64,000 nucleotides of DNA, taken from NCBI RefSeq assembly GCF_030622045.1, contig NZ_CP130886.1, forward strand, positions 6,890,001 through 6,954,000, written 5' to 3'. The DNA is from Planctellipticum variicoloris (lineage in GTDB: Bacteria > Planctomycetota > Planctomycetia > Planctomycetales > Planctomycetaceae). Position numbers and translations under genes: made by a program. Every line of letters begins with the position of its first letter. The first letter of the stretch is position 1. Of the stretch, positions 34,875-44,483 are shown piece by piece. Below the pieces are notes generated by a model. That model was not told the origin of the DNA. It saw only the letters and a list, made by a program, of their open reading frames with translations, and did not search any database.

Positions 34875-36125
34875 ATGCGTCAGCGCGCGACTTTCAGCGG
34901 TGTGTCGGCAGCGGGGCTCTGTGTGGTGCTGTTGTCCGGCTGTGGCATTACGAGCGCAGTGACCAACAAAGTCACGAGCGTGATCGAGAAGCCGAAACGC
35001 GAGGAAGAGACCAAGTACAGCATGGCCCGGCTGCACGAGCGGAATTCCAACGTGCGGCAGGCGGAGGAGCTGCTTCTCGAACTGCACCAGAAGTATCCCA
35101 AGAAGCCCGAGTATGCCCATCGTCTGGCGAACGTCTATGCGCGGACGGACAACTTCGTCGAGGCCGAGAAGTTCTACGTCATCGCTCAGAAGCTGAATCC
35201 GAACAACGTCGACATCTATACCGACCGGGGTTACGCGGCGCTGCTGGAGGGGGACTACACTAAGGCCGAGAAATTGCTGAAGGAGGCTCTCGACCGGAAG
35301 CCGAACGATACGCGGGCCGCGAACAATATGGGGATGGTGCTGGCGTTTCAGGGGCAGTCCGACGAAGCGTTGCGTTATTTCCGCCGGTCGACTTCGGAGG
35401 CTGAAGCGCTGTGCAACCTGGCGTACGTGCACGTGCAGCGCGGCGAAGGGGATCAGGCGATGCGGCGTTACAACCAGGCGCTGTCGATCGATCCCAACCT
35501 GAAGGTGGCGGCGAACGGATTGACACAGCTTGCCGAAGCCCGTCAGCGGATGGAATCCGCCCAGCAGGTTGCCGGTCGCGGCAAGGCGGCGCCTCTTCCG
35601 GAGCGTGCGACGGCTCCATCTCCCGCTCCGCGTGCCAGTCGGGAGGTCGTCCCGGTTTCCGCGGAGGAGAAAAATCCGCCGGTGTCGCGGACGCGGCCGA
35701 ACCGCGGGCCGTCCGTTCCAGTGCGTCCGGCCGTCGAGGAGACGCCCGAATTGAACTTTGAAGTGGAAGATGTCGAAGAGGCGGACGAGGCCCCTGGTCG
35801 GGCATCGGTGAAGAAGATTCCCGAGCTGCAGCGCGAATGGGAGATGCCGGATCGCGTGGAAACCGCGTCCAGGCCCCGACCGGCAGCGACGAAGTCGCGC
35901 GCGGAAGCTCGGGAAACATCAACGGCTGAGACCGCGTCGTGGAAGTCGGAGACGAAGAAGAACATCATCCGCCCCGTCGACTTCAGCGCGGAGAGTGGTC
36001 TGGGAGGCTTCAGCGATCCGGACGATGAAGAAGAAGACCGCGGAGATTCCGCGGACGAACCAGCTCCGAAGCGGACGGATGCCCCGCGGAAGACGGGGGC
36101 GAGCAAGCCCTGGTGGCAGGATTAA
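34875..36125 (+). CDS. TPR-repeat lipoprotein
   Basis: A 416-residue protein with a lipobox (VVLLSGC; Cys at about 23). Tetratricopeptide repeats run over about 50-230 (KPEYAHRLANVYARTDNFVE, IYTDRGYAALLEGDYTKAEK, TRAANNMGMVLAFQGQSDEA). The C-terminal 180 residues are Pro-, Arg- and acid-rich and probably disordered. It is likely an envelope scaffold for protein complexes, as with PilF-like proteins. The ATG at 34875 follows GAAGGAAC and places the lipobox correctly. A Ser/Thr kinase gene converges 21 bp downstream. Confidence 0.85.
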   Translation: MRQRATFSGVSAAGLCVVLLSGCGITSAVTNKVTSVIEKPKREEETKYSMARLHERNSNVRQAEELLLELHQKYPKKPEYAHRLANVYARTDNFVEAEKFYVIAQKLNPNNVDIYTDRGYAALLEGDYTKAEKLLKEALDRKPNDTRAANNMGMVLAFQGQSDEALRYFRRSTSEAEALCNLAYVHVQRGEGDQAMRRYNQALSIDPNLKVAANGLTQLAEARQRMESAQQVAGRGKAAPLPERATAPSPAPRASREVVPVSAEEKNPPVSRTRPNRGPSVPVRPAVEETPELNFEVEDVEEADEAPGRASVKKIPELQREWEMPDRVETASRPRPAATKSRAEARETSTAETASWKSETKKNIIRPVDFSAESGLGGFSDPDDEEEDRGDSADEPAPKRTDAPRKTGASKPWWQD

Positions 36126-36146
36126 CGGCCGCTCGGCCGGTTCCGG

Positions 36147-37748
36147 CTACTTGCCTTGCAGGCGGGCGCGGGCCTGCTCGACTTCCGCTTCTAGTTCCTG
36201 GTTGCCGGAGTAGAGTTTTTCGATACTCCGCCAGATGGCCTGAGCGCCGAGTTTGTCGCTGGCGGCGAGCTTTTCTTCGGCTTTGTCGAGCATTCCTTTG
36301 ACGATGGCCAGCCGGTCGACGGAGTCGGTTCCGGCGGCTTCGATCTGCTGGATCTTGCGCTGGGCGAGGAGCAGATAGGGGCGGCTGCCGGAATCGTTGA
36401 CCTTGTCCTTCAGCAGTTCGAGCATGCTGCGGTATTTTTCGAGCTGGCTGATCCGGTCGCCGTTGACCTCATAGCGGCTGGCTTCGATGTAGAGTCGCTG
36501 GGCTTCGTTGTCGGCTTCGTCGAGCGACTTGGCCTTGATGCCGGCCCGTCGTTCGGCCTGGGCCATTTCCAGCTTGTCGAGATGGTCCCGCGCCTTCCGG
36601 GCCGCGTCCCCGTCCGGGAACCGTTTCAGGAGCGGGTTGAGATACGAGTCGCGGGCGGTGATCCAATTTGACTCGTCCGCGGACGCCATGAGGGGTTCGG
36701 CTCTGGCGATGAGCTGCGCTTCGCTGAGGGGCTGCATCAGCCAGAAGACGCCGCCGACCAGCAGCAACAGGCAAAGCCCCAGGAACCAGGCGCGCTCGTA
36801 GAACGGGGTCTCGAGGCTGGCTTTCGAGCCTTTCTTTCTCTTCTTTTTCCTGGGCTTCTCGCCGGTCTGCGCGGCCGTTCCGGGTTGCGGACCGCCGTCG
36901 ATCGTCGGCTGCAGCACAGTAGCCTGCGTGGTGCTCTTGAGCCCGTCTTCCAGAGCGACCTGCACCTGCAGGGCGTCGTAGGGGCGGTCGTCCGGGTTCT
37001 TCTCCAGCAGATTGAAGATCAGGTCTTCCAGCCACTGCGGACAGGTTCGGGCGAGCGAGGTGACGCGGGGGGGCTCCTCCTGCAGGTGGGCCATCAGGAC
37101 TTCGCCCTGCTGGCTTCCGCTGAACGGGGTTTCGCCGGCGAGCATTTCGAACAGCACGCAGCCCAGGGCGTAGAGATCGGTCTTGCGGTCGACCGGGGGC
37201 TTGCCGCGAATTTGCTCGGGGGCCATATAGGCGTAAGTCCCGACGGTTCGTCCGGCGGCGGTGAGGGCGGTGGCCTGCGTGTCGCGGGCGATGCCGAAGT
37301 CGGTGAGCTTGAGCGTCCCCTCTGGTGTCAGCAGCAGATTGGCCGGCTTGAGGTCGCGGTGGACGACTCCGGCGGCATGGGCGTGTTCGAGAGCTTTGGC
37401 GATCTGCATGCCAAACTCGACGACTTGCTCCCAGGGGAGCTGCCGTTTTTCTTTCAGAAGTCGTTCGAGGGCGCCCCCCTGAACAAGCTCCATCGCGTAG
37501 AATCGTTGAGCCCCGAACTTTCCGCCGCCGTAGTACTTGACGATGTTCGGATGCTGCAGCTTTTTGAGGATCGCGATTTCACGTTCGAAGCGGGCCTGAA
37601 GCTGCGCGTCGTCGGAGAGGTCGGGTGATAGAACTTTGATGGCGACCGGCGTGCCGGTTTTCGTGTAGACCGCGCGGTACACGATCCCCATCCCGCCCAC
37701 GCCGAGGCGATCTCCCAGTTCGAACGGTCCGATCTTACGCGCAGCCAT
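36147..37748 (-). CDS. Membrane Ser/Thr protein kinase
   Basis: A 533-residue Hanks-type kinase. N-terminal kinase domain (about 1-265): LGDRLGVGGMGIVYRA (P-loop), VAIKVL (Lys), VHRDLKPANLLL (catalytic loop), LTDFGIA (DFG) and YMAPEQI. Then a basic KKKRKKG patch, one membrane helix (FLGLCLLLLVGGVFWLM) and an extracytoplasmic helical domain (about 345-533) with TPR-like or coiled-coil character. It phosphorylates unknown targets. An in-frame ATG at 37790 would add 14 residues; I chose the start just before the domain. Confidence 0.9.
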   Translation of the reverse strand: MAARKIGPFELGDRLGVGGMGIVYRAVYTKTGTPVAIKVLSPDLSDDAQLQARFEREIAILKKLQHPNIVKYYGGGKFGAQRFYAMELVQGGALERLLKEKRQLPWEQVVEFGMQIAKALEHAHAAGVVHRDLKPANLLLTPEGTLKLTDFGIARDTQATALTAAGRTVGTYAYMAPEQIRGKPPVDRKTDLYALGCVLFEMLAGETPFSGSQQGEVLMAHLQEEPPRVTSLARTCPQWLEDLIFNLLEKNPDDRPYDALQVQVALEDGLKSTTQATVLQPTIDGGPQPGTAAQTGEKPRKKKRKKGSKASLETPFYERAWFLGLCLLLLVGGVFWLMQPLSEAQLIARAEPLMASADESNWITARDSYLNPLLKRFPDGDAARKARDHLDKLEMAQAERRAGIKAKSLDEADNEAQRLYIEASRYEVNGDRISQLEKYRSMLELLKDKVNDSGSRPYLLLAQRKIQQIEAAGTDSVDRLAIVKGMLDKAEEKLAASDKLGAQAIWRSIEKLYSGNQELEAEVEQARARLQGK

Positions 37749-38013
37749 GCAGGGGTCCAGAAGTCGAAAGTCGGCGCGACCAGCGGACATTCTGGACGTT
37801 GGAGCGCTGTCGCCGCAACCGCGACCGACGCGAATGGGGGAAAGCGGCGGTCGGCAATTTCGGGGCGGGCGTTACAAACGCTATCGGCGCGAGGTGTGGA
37901 GAAAGGTAGGATTTGAGAGGGGGAGGTTCTGCGCGGACCCCCGCAATTCCGGAATTTGCAGATTCCGGCCCAGCGACTGAGCCCGTGTGTGCGTAGTGAT
38001 ACACGGGTGAAAC

Positions 38014-38703
38014 ATGCCACAGACTATGAGTTCGCAGAAAGCGACTGACTCGAAAGAGCCTCTGAGCGGGCCACAACCTTGTGAAGCCCGGCTGGTGGAA
38101 GAGGCGCGCCTGGGGAACCGGGAGTCCTTTGGCCAGTTGGTGTTGCGCTATGAGCGCCGGCTGTTGCGGGTCATTCTGCAACTCGTCCACCGTCGGGATG
38201 TCGCCGAGGATCTGGCTCAGGAAACTTTCCTGCGAGCCTATCAGCGTCTGGATCAGTTCGATCCGGCGCGTCGGTTTGGCCCGTGGCTGTTTCAGATCGG
38301 CGTGAACCTGACGCTGGATCATCTCCGCCGCCAGAAGCGGCGGGGATGGTGGCTTTTGTTCAGTGAGCGGGATGCCGAGCGGTCTGTGGATCCGGGGATG
38401 GACGATCCCCGCGAGGCCATGGATACCAAGCAGGAGGTCAACGCGGTCCTGCAGCAGTTGCCCGAGAGTTATCGGACGGTTTTGATTCTGAGGGACCTGG
38501 AGAATTTCTCGACGTCGGAAATTGCGGCGATTTTGAAGCGGACCGAGTCGACGATTCGCTGGCGGCTGTCGGAGGCACGCGCCAAGTTTCAGGAAATCTG
38601 GCAGCGCCGTCAGGAGAGTTCGCCCAAGGGCTTGGAATCTGGTGCGCCGGCGACTCCGGTCGAATCCCATCGAGATTCTCGACGGCGGAAATCGGACGAA
38701 TAG
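38014..38703 (+). CDS. ECF-type RNA polymerase sigma factor
   Basis: A 229-residue sigma-70-family ECF factor. Region 2 runs about 25-100 (LRVILQLVHRRDVAEDLAQE, FLRAYQRLDQFDP, LDHLRRQKRR); region 4 about 140-200 (LPESYRTVLILRDLENFSTS, EIAAILKRTESTIRWRLSEA). It directs transcription of a regulon, probably including its own operon. The anti-sigma gene follows 78 bp downstream. The C-terminal 30 residues beyond region 4 are basic and not conserved-looking. Confidence 0.92.
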   Translation: MPQTMSSQKATDSKEPLSGPQPCEARLVEEARLGNRESFGQLVLRYERRLLRVILQLVHRRDVAEDLAQETFLRAYQRLDQFDPARRFGPWLFQIGVNLTLDHLRRQKRRGWWLLFSERDAERSVDPGMDDPREAMDTKQEVNAVLQQLPESYRTVLILRDLENFSTSEIAAILKRTESTIRWRLSEARAKFQEIWQRRQESSPKGLESGAPATPVESHRDSRRRKSDE

Positions 38704-38781
38704 GGCTGGGATTTCGGGACGATTTTGCCGGTGAGCGTTTCTCGCTTGCAGAGTACGGCGTTGAGGGGGGTTGGAAGAGTC

Positions 38782-39300
38782 ATGGATTGCCGTCGGGCGA
38801 AAACTGGTTTGGCGTTGTGGGTCGGCGAAGACTTGCCGGACGCTACGGAGGCTGCGGCGCTGCGGCGGCATGTGTCGCGGTGCGCATCGTGCGCCCGATA
38901 TCTGACGCAACTGCAGGCGTCGCAGGACGCCTTGCGAGTGGCTCAGTCGGGGCCGCCGGCGTTTGTGACGAGCATCTGGCCGCAGGTGAAGTCGGAGATT
39001 GTCCGGCACGAGAAGCAGAAGCGGCACGATCGGTTCAACGGTTGGATTCCCGCCGTGGCGATGGCGGCTGCGGTGTTGATGATTGTTGGCGTGTCGTTTG
39101 GTCCCCAGTTGGGGAATCCGCCAGATGCATGGCAGGGCGGGGGACAGCTTTCGGGATTGTCGAAGGGCGTGTTCAATACGCCGCGAAACCTGTTCAAGAC
39201 GGATCCGGAGTTTCGGGCTGTCGGCGAGCGTCCGGGGCTTTCTCGAAAGTCGGATTCCGGGATTCTTCCTGCGAGCGCGCAGCCGCACTCTGAATGGTAG
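38782..39300 (+). CDS. Anti-sigma factor with zinc-binding domain
   Basis: A 172-residue single-pass membrane protein. The N-terminal part has a ZAS-type zinc motif H-x3-C-x2-C (RHVSRCASCARYL, about residues 33-45) with an upstream Cys. A membrane helix follows (IPAVAMAAAVLMIVGVSF). Such proteins hold the paired ECF sigma at the membrane until a signal releases it. The ATG at 38782 has GGAAGAG upstream. Its position directly after the sigma gene supports the pairing. Confidence 0.85.
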   Translation: MDCRRAKTGLALWVGEDLPDATEAAALRRHVSRCASCARYLTQLQASQDALRVAQSGPPAFVTSIWPQVKSEIVRHEKQKRHDRFNGWIPAVAMAAAVLMIVGVSFGPQLGNPPDAWQGGGQLSGLSKGVFNTPRNLFKTDPEFRAVGERPGLSRKSDSGILPASAQPHSEW

Positions 39301-39388
39301 GCGGGCGACACATTGGTGCGGGTCGCGGCTGCGACATCGGCCGCCCGTGCTCGGAAGTGTCGGTCGTCGGTGTACGTCAGCGGAATTC

Positions 39389-39874
39389 ATGAACGCACCA
39401 CAGCTCACGCATTTTGACGACCAGGGCGGCTCGCGCATGGTCGACGTCGCCGGCAAGGACGTTTCGCTGCGGATGGCGCGCGCGGAAAGCCACGTCCGCA
39501 TGCAGCCGGCGACCTTGTCGCTGATTCTGAACAAGCAGCTCGCCAAGGGGGATGTACTCGAGGTCGCCCGGCTGGCAGGAATCATGGCCACGAAACGGAC
39601 GGCCGACCTCATTCCGCTTTGCCATCCGCTAGGCCTGGATGGAGTGACTGTCGCGCTGGCGCCGGTCGACGACCGGACGCTGAGGATCGAGGCGACGGCG
39701 ACGGTGCATGGCCGGACCGGAGTCGAGATGGAAGCCCTGACGGCGGTGACGGTTGCGGGACTGACGGTCTACGACATGTGCAAGGCCGTTGACCGGGCGA
39801 TGGTCCTGGGACCGACTCGACTGCTGGAGAAGCAGGGGGGACGCTCCGGTCATTTCGTGGCGCCGGCGGTGTGA
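39389..39874 (+). CDS. moaC: Cyclic pyranopterin monophosphate synthase
   Basis: A 161-residue MoaC protein, which makes cyclic pyranopterin monophosphate in molybdenum-cofactor synthesis. Family blocks seen: [28 protein letters not shown] (substrate-binding), [19 protein letters not shown] and [11 protein letters not shown] with the conserved Lys-Ala-Val-Asp. Length is usual. No other moa genes are near. Confidence 0.95.
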   Translation: MNAPQLTHFDDQGGSRMVDVAGKDVSLRMARAESHVRMQPATLSLILNKQLAKGDVLEVARLAGIMATKRTADLIPLCHPLGLDGVTVALAPVDDRTLRIEATATVHGRTGVEMEALTAVTVAGLTVYDMCKAVDRAMVLGPTRLLEKQGGRSGHFVAPAV

Positions 39875-40010
39875 AGTCCGGTTGCCGGCGCGTAGAGTTT
39901 GGCGGAGCGGCGCCCCGCCGAATTGTCCGTCGGCGTGGCATCGTGTCGGCCGGTCAGACTATTCTGGGGAGGTCGACCCCGCCCGCCGTCCCGCCCCGGA
40001 GACTCGCCTG

Positions 40011-41321
40011 ATGAGCACCGACACTTCAGCAGCCACCGAAGTCGGCAGCTACTTCGTGTCGAATTATCCGCCTTTCTCGCTCTGGCAGCGGGAGTACGTT
40101 TCGGAGATTCATTCGGCGTTTGAGGCCGAGCCGGATCGAACCGTGCCGCTGGGGCTCTACATTCACATTCCGTTCTGCCGGAAGCGCTGCAAGTTCTGCT
40201 ACTTCCGGGTCTACACGAACCAGAACGCCAAGGCGATCGAGCGATACGTCGAGGCGCTCGCCCGCGAGGTGCAGTTGCTGAGCGAGCTGCGCGGAGTCAA
40301 AGGGCGATCGCTGAAGTTCGTTTACTTCGGCGGCGGCACGCCATCGTACCTCAGTTCGCGACAGCTCCGGTTTCTGCGGGAGGAGCTGAGCCGGTCGGTG
40401 ACCTGGGACAACGCCGACGAAGTGACTTTCGAATGCGAACCGGGGACGCTCAACGAAGAGAAGGTCAAGACGCTCCGGGATATCGGCGTGACGCGGATTT
40501 CGCTGGGCGTCGAGAACTTCGATGACGCGATTCTGGAAGCCAACGGGCGGGCGCATCATGCGCCGGAAGTTTACAAGGCGTACGACTGGATCCAGAGCGC
40601 CGGTTTTCCGCAGGTCAACATCGACCTGATTGCGGGAATGATCGGCGAGACCGACGAGAACTGGACGAAGTGCGTCGCCGAGGCGCGCAAGCTCGCTCCG
40701 GACAACATCACCATCTACCAGATGGAGCTGCCGCACAACACGCTCATTTCGAAGGAAATGAAGGAGCTGGGCGTCACGTCGCCGATCGCGAACTGGGATA
40801 CCAAGCGGCGCTGGGTCAACGAAGCCTACGACACGCTGGCCCTGGACGGCTATCGGGCGTCGAGCGGCAACGAACTGATCAAGAATCCGGCGACTGACCA
40901 CTTTGTCTACCGGGACAATGTCTGGCGCGGCTGCGATCTGCTGGCGGCGGGGGTTTCGTCGTTCGGCCATTTTCAGGGCGTGCATTACCAGAACCTGGAT
41001 CAGATCGAAGAGTACCTGACGACGGTCGAAGGAGGCGAACTGCCCGTGAACCGCGCGCTGCGGCCGACGCCGCACCAGATGCTGATCCGCGAGTTCGTTC
41101 TGCTGATGAAGGAAGGCCACGTTTCGGCGGGGCAGTTCCGCGAGAAGTTTGGCGTGGACGTTCTGGAGGAGTTCGCCGAGCCGCTGGCGAACCAGCAGGC
41201 CAAGGGCTACCTCAACGTCGAGGGGGACGAGATCGTCCTGACGCGAAAGGGGCTGTTGCAGGTCGACACCCTGCTGACGGAATACTTCGAACCCGAGCAC
41301 CGGTCCGTCCGCTATACCTGA
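40011..41321 (+). CDS. HemN/HemW-like radical SAM protein
   Basis: A 436-residue radical SAM protein. [13 protein letters not shown] carries the C-x3-C-x2-C motif for the 4Fe-4S cluster (about residue 50), followed by [12 protein letters not shown], the SAM-binding GGG loop. The C-terminal region ([34 protein letters not shown]) matches the HemN C-terminal domain. It could be a coproporphyrinogen dehydrogenase, a heme chaperone (HemW) or another member; sequence alone does not decide. GGAGAC precedes the ATG at 40011. Confidence 0.87.
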   Translation: MSTDTSAATEVGSYFVSNYPPFSLWQREYVSEIHSAFEAEPDRTVPLGLYIHIPFCRKRCKFCYFRVYTNQNAKAIERYVEALAREVQLLSELRGVKGRSLKFVYFGGGTPSYLSSRQLRFLREELSRSVTWDNADEVTFECEPGTLNEEKVKTLRDIGVTRISLGVENFDDAILEANGRAHHAPEVYKAYDWIQSAGFPQVNIDLIAGMIGETDENWTKCVAEARKLAPDNITIYQMELPHNTLISKEMKELGVTSPIANWDTKRRWVNEAYDTLALDGYRASSGNELIKNPATDHFVYRDNVWRGCDLLAAGVSSFGHFQGVHYQNLDQIEEYLTTVEGGELPVNRALRPTPHQMLIREFVLLMKEGHVSAGQFREKFGVDVLEEFAEPLANQQAKGYLNVEGDEIVLTRKGLLQVDTLLTEYFEPEHRSVRYT

Positions 41322-41389
41322 ACGGCCTCTGAGTGTGCCTCAGAGTCTTTCGACGGCGTCGCCCGGCCTCGTGAGTGGATACCTGCCGC

Positions 41390-41947
41390 ATGAATCCGCT
41401 GGATGAACTTCGCGCGCTGACGGACTTGTTTCCCGAGTCTGAACCTCTGTTTGCCAGCGCGGTTCACATTCCGTCGGCGACGACGCCCGAACCGTATAAG
41501 TCGATGCTGGTTCATGACCACCACATGACGGTGGCGATGGAAACGTATCACCGGACCAGCGTCGACGTCCGCGTCCTCGATCGTCGACTGGACGGCGATC
41601 TGTACGTGCGGAAGATCGTGCTTTACAAACACGGCACTGAGATTCCGGTGCAGTTCGGTCTCGTCCGATTCCATCTGCAATACGTGACCGAGGCTGTCCG
41701 ACAGCAGATTCTCTCCGAGCAGATTCCGCTGGGACGCGTCCTGATTGAGCATAACGTGCTGCGGCATATCGACCTGGGAGCGATTCTGGAGATCACGGCG
41801 GGGCCGCCCCTGTCCCGTTACCTGGCGATGCCCGTCGGGGACGTGACGTATGGCAGGATGGCGACGATTTTCTGCAATCGTCAGCCGGCGGTCGACCTGC
41901 TGGAGATTTCCGCCCCGCTGACGGCCGATGGATGCGTTGAGGGTTGA
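41390..41947 (+). CDS. Chorismate-lyase-like (DUF98/UbiC-fold) protein
   Basis: A 185-residue protein. [20 protein letters not shown] followed by [17 protein letters not shown] follows the pattern of chorismate lyase-like proteins, with the Arg and the PLG-x-x-L loop that surround the substrate. Active enzymes remove pyruvate from chorismate to give 4- or 3-hydroxybenzoate; activity here is unproven. Start: ATG 41390; a GTG at 41375 is possible. The last codons (Val-Glu-Gly-stop) are made by the first heptads of the repeat element at 41934, which overlaps the gene end. Confidence 0.62.
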   Translation: MNPLDELRALTDLFPESEPLFASAVHIPSATTPEPYKSMLVHDHHMTVAMETYHRTSVDVRVLDRRLDGDLYVRKIVLYKHGTEIPVQFGLVRFHLQYVTEAVRQQILSEQIPLGRVLIEHNVLRHIDLGAILEITAGPPLSRYLAMPVGDVTYGRMATIFCNRQPAVDLLEISAPLTADGCVEG

Positions 41948-42025
41948 GCGTTCAGCGTTGAGCCGCAGAATGAAACCGCCGGGTTTCTGCATTTTTCTCG
42001 ACTCTCAACGCTCAACCCTCAACGA
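41934..42025. repeat. Gene-less heptad element: GCGTTGA/TCAACGC arrays around a hairpin
   Basis: Left array: exact 7-bp steps GCGTTGA, GGGTTGA, GCGTTCA, GCGTTGA (41934-41961). Right array: TCGACTC, TCAACGC, TCAACCC, TCAACGA (41998-42025). Between them is the hairpin GCAG...GGGTTTCTGC (41965-41990), with the same GCAGAA/TTTCTGC core as the element at 33211-33345. The left array codes the last residues and stop of the preceding gene; the right array ends eight bases before the next start. Confidence 0.88.
41965..41999 (+). terminator. Hairpin with T-run inside the heptad element
   Basis: Stem AAACC/GGTTT plus GCAG/CTGC, followed by ATTTTTCTC on the plus strand. It would end the chorismate-lyase-like transcript. 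Confidence 0.55.
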
Positions 42026-42033
42026 TTCCCGTC

Positions 42034-43221
42034 ATGCGCATCCAGGAACTGACCGCGTACCACGTCCGCATCCCGCTGCGGAAGGCGATTACGCACGCGT
42101 CCCATTCCCGGACTGACACCGATTCGCTGGTGGTCTGCTGCCGGCTGGAGGACGGGACGGAAGGCTGGGGCGAGGGGCTGCCTCGAGCGTACGTGACCGG
42201 AGAAACCATCGATTCCGCCTGGCAGCAACTCGGGGAACCGGGGCTCGTCGGGTCGTTGAGCGGAAGGTATTCGGGTCTGCCGGACGTCGTGGAACGTCTG
42301 CGCCACTTCCGACTTCCAGCCGTTCCGGGCGACGATCGTGAGTGTTTCGGCAATTCGGTCCGCTGCGCCATCGAGCTGAGCGTACTGGATGCGGCGTGCC
42401 GATCGTCCGGCGTTCCGCTGTCGTACGTGACGACGCTGGTTCCCGAGGCGGATCCGTTCCGGCAGTCGGTCGATCGCGTGCGTTACAGCGGCGTCTTTAC
42501 CGCGATGAGCCTGTGGGGACAGTATGTCCGGGCGATCAAGCTGCGCGTGTTCGGATTTCATCAAGTGAAGGTGAAGGTCGGCGTTCCCGGCGTCGACGAT
42601 CGTCGGCTGCTCCAGCGATTGCGGCGGCTGCTCGGTTCGTCGTTCGATCTCCGCATCGACGCCAACGAGGCCTGGTCCTGTGCCAATCTTGAAGAGCGAT
42701 TGCGTGAATTGACCCCCTTCGGCATTAAGTCCGTCGAGCAGCCAGTGCCACATGCGCAGGTAGGCGGGTTGGCGGCTCTGCGGCCTCGACTGGGTGTGCC
42801 GATCATGCTCGATGAATCCCTCTGCAGCCTGGTCGATGCCCGCCGGGCGATTGAGGCCGGGACGTGTGACTTGTTCAATCTCCGCCTGTCGAAGTGCGGC
42901 GGCTTTTTGTCGTCGTTGCTGCTGGCGGCTGCGGCGCACCGGGCGGGTCTCGCCTGTCAGCTCGGGTGCCAGGTGGGGGAGACGGGGATCCTGTCGGCGG
43001 CCGGGCGTCACTTTGCGTCGTCGGTCAGCGGACTGCGTTCCCTGGAAGGGAGCTTTGATCGATTTCTGGTGCGCGAGACGCTGACACGGGAAGATCTGAC
43101 CTTTGGTCGAGGCGGGTACGCACCGGCCCTTGCCGGCCCTGGATTGGGGATTTCGATCGATCGCCCCGCGCTGCAACGGGTGACTCAGGCCGAGCTTTGT
43201 TTGCCGGTCGCGAATCCGTGA
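42034..43221 (+). CDS. Enolase-superfamily (mandelate racemase/muconate lactonising) enzyme
   Basis: A 395-residue enzyme with the capping domain (1-120; HVRIPLRKAITHASHSRTDT) and TIM barrel. HQVKVKVG gives the K-x-K pair at the end of strand 2; RIDANEAW (Asp), SVEQPV (Glu) and IMLDESLC (Asp) are the metal ligands; NLRLSKCGG supplies the second Lys. This set fits dipeptide epimerases and o-succinylbenzoate synthase. Next to a chorismate-lyase-like gene, a chorismate-linked role is tempting but unproven. The upstream repeat leaves no obvious ribosome-binding site. Confidence 0.87.
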   Translation: MRIQELTAYHVRIPLRKAITHASHSRTDTDSLVVCCRLEDGTEGWGEGLPRAYVTGETIDSAWQQLGEPGLVGSLSGRYSGLPDVVERLRHFRLPAVPGDDRECFGNSVRCAIELSVLDAACRSSGVPLSYVTTLVPEADPFRQSVDRVRYSGVFTAMSLWGQYVRAIKLRVFGFHQVKVKVGVPGVDDRRLLQRLRRLLGSSFDLRIDANEAWSCANLEERLRELTPFGIKSVEQPVPHAQVGGLAALRPRLGVPIMLDESLCSLVDARRAIEAGTCDLFNLRLSKCGGFLSSLLLAAAAHRAGLACQLGCQVGETGILSAAGRHFASSVSGLRSLEGSFDRFLVRETLTREDLTFGRGGYAPALAGPGLGISIDRPALQRVTQAELCLPVANP

Positions 43222-43429
43222 AGACCGAATTCACCGCGAAGAAAAGTCGAGGAAATGTCGAATTGTGAAGATGGACGAGCGACGCCAGTTCTCAATTGAA
43301 TGCCAGAGATTAGGGTCTCAGCTCGCAGGTCGGAATCGGGCGATGAACCAACGGTAATCGCCTTTCTGCATGTCGACACTCCGCCTTCGACATTCTGTCG
43401 GCTGGCACTCGCCTTCAGAGAATCCTTTC

Positions 43430-44143
43430 ATGTTTCGTCGCGACGCAGTGCGAGTGATCGTGTTCGATGCCGGCGGGACGCTGCTGCATCCGGATCCTCC
43501 GGTCCCGGTGATCTATGCGAGCGTGGCGGCGAAGTATGGCGTTGCGTGCGACGTGGCGGAGCTGGAGGGGAAGTTCCGGGATGCGTTCCGGCGGAGCGAA
43601 TCCGCGGAATTGCCCGGACTGACGGACCCGGGCAATCGGTTGCGGACGAGCGAGGCGGTTGAGGCCGAACGCTGGCGGTGGATTGTCCGCGAGTCGCTGG
43701 GAGACTTTCCCGACTTCGAAGCCTGCTATGTGGAACTGTTCGCGTGGTTTGCCCGGCCGGAGGCGTGGGCCTGTTATCCGGATGTTCTGCCGGTCCTCTC
43801 CCGGTTGCTGGAGGACGGGTGGCCGCTGGCGCTGGCCAGCAACTTTGACCACCGATTGCATGCGGTGTGCGAGGCGACGCCGGAGCTGGCCCGGTTGCAG
43901 CCTCGCTGCATCTCGGCGGAAATCGGCTTCCGCAAGCCGGCGCCGGAATTCTTTGCGGCCGTCGCCGCAAAGTGCGACTGCGCTCCCGGGGAATTGCTGA
44001 TGGTCGGTGACGATCCGAACATGGACGTCGCCGGGGCCCGGGACGCCGGCTGGCAGGCGGTGCTGATCGACCGGAGGGGCCGAACTCCCGGGCTCGGGTT
44101 GTCATCTCTGGCCGAGCTGCTCCCGCTGCTGCCGCCACGATAG
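43430..44143 (+). CDS. HAD-superfamily hydrolase
   Basis: A 237-residue haloacid-dehalogenase-like phosphatase. Motif I VIVFDAGGTLLHP (the second Asp is replaced by Gly, seen in some subgroups), motif II LALASNFDHRL, motif III Lys in GFRKPAPEFF, motif IV GDDPNMDVAGARDAG. The helical cap lies between motifs I and II (subfamily IA). Loss of the second Asp weakens a simple phosphatase call, so activity should be treated as uncertain. The substrate is unknown. The ATG at 43430 is the start matching motif I placement. Confidence 0.82.
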   Translation: MFRRDAVRVIVFDAGGTLLHPDPPVPVIYASVAAKYGVACDVAELEGKFRDAFRRSESAELPGLTDPGNRLRTSEAVEAERWRWIVRESLGDFPDFEACYVELFAWFARPEAWACYPDVLPVLSRLLEDGWPLALASNFDHRLHAVCEATPELARLQPRCISAEIGFRKPAPEFFAAVAAKCDCAPGELLMVGDDPNMDVAGARDAGWQAVLIDRRGRTPGLGLSSLAELLPLLPPR

Positions 44144-44483
44144 ATCGGACGTCCTGGGGGTATGCGCAATCTGGGTGACCGTTTGCGGTTGTTTGGGCCG
44201 TCCACTCGAATCCGGTCGTTGGGTTCTTCGGGAAGGTCGTCAAGACCTGCGTGGCTGGGGGTCGATGGGGAATGCGGAGTCTCCGCGGTATTTGACAAAC
44301 CGCAATTCGTCAGTTTGGGGCTGCCGCCGGCAGGAAATGGGCGGAATCTGTCACAATACGTCAGATTCTTTCAGATTCGTTTGGCAGTTTTTGCTTGATA
44401 TTCAGCTTTGATATGGTAATCTGAAGAGAGTGCAGTAAGTTTCCGGATCTCGCTCCAGGTCAAGCAGGAAATGGTTTCCGCCG
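44144..44483 (+). promoter_or_regulatory. BMC operon upstream region with clustered CAGATT half-sites
   Basis: 340 bp with no gene. It contains GAATCTG (44344-44350), TCAGATTC (44361-44368), TCAGATTC (44371-44378) and TAATCTGA (44417-44424). The first pair is an inverted repeat with 11 bp between arms; the two middle copies are direct repeats 10 bp apart; the last pairs inversely with either. This arrangement fits operators for the DeoR-type regulator encoded next. A possible -35 TTGATA (44395-44400) lies 16 bp from TAATCT, which would overlap the last half-site; that promoter call is weak. Confidence 0.6.

Noticed and set aside
41934-42025. Coding continuation across the heptads as a tandem-repeat protein
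   Set aside because: The preceding frame stops within the second heptad, and hairpin plus T-run fit non-coding DNA.
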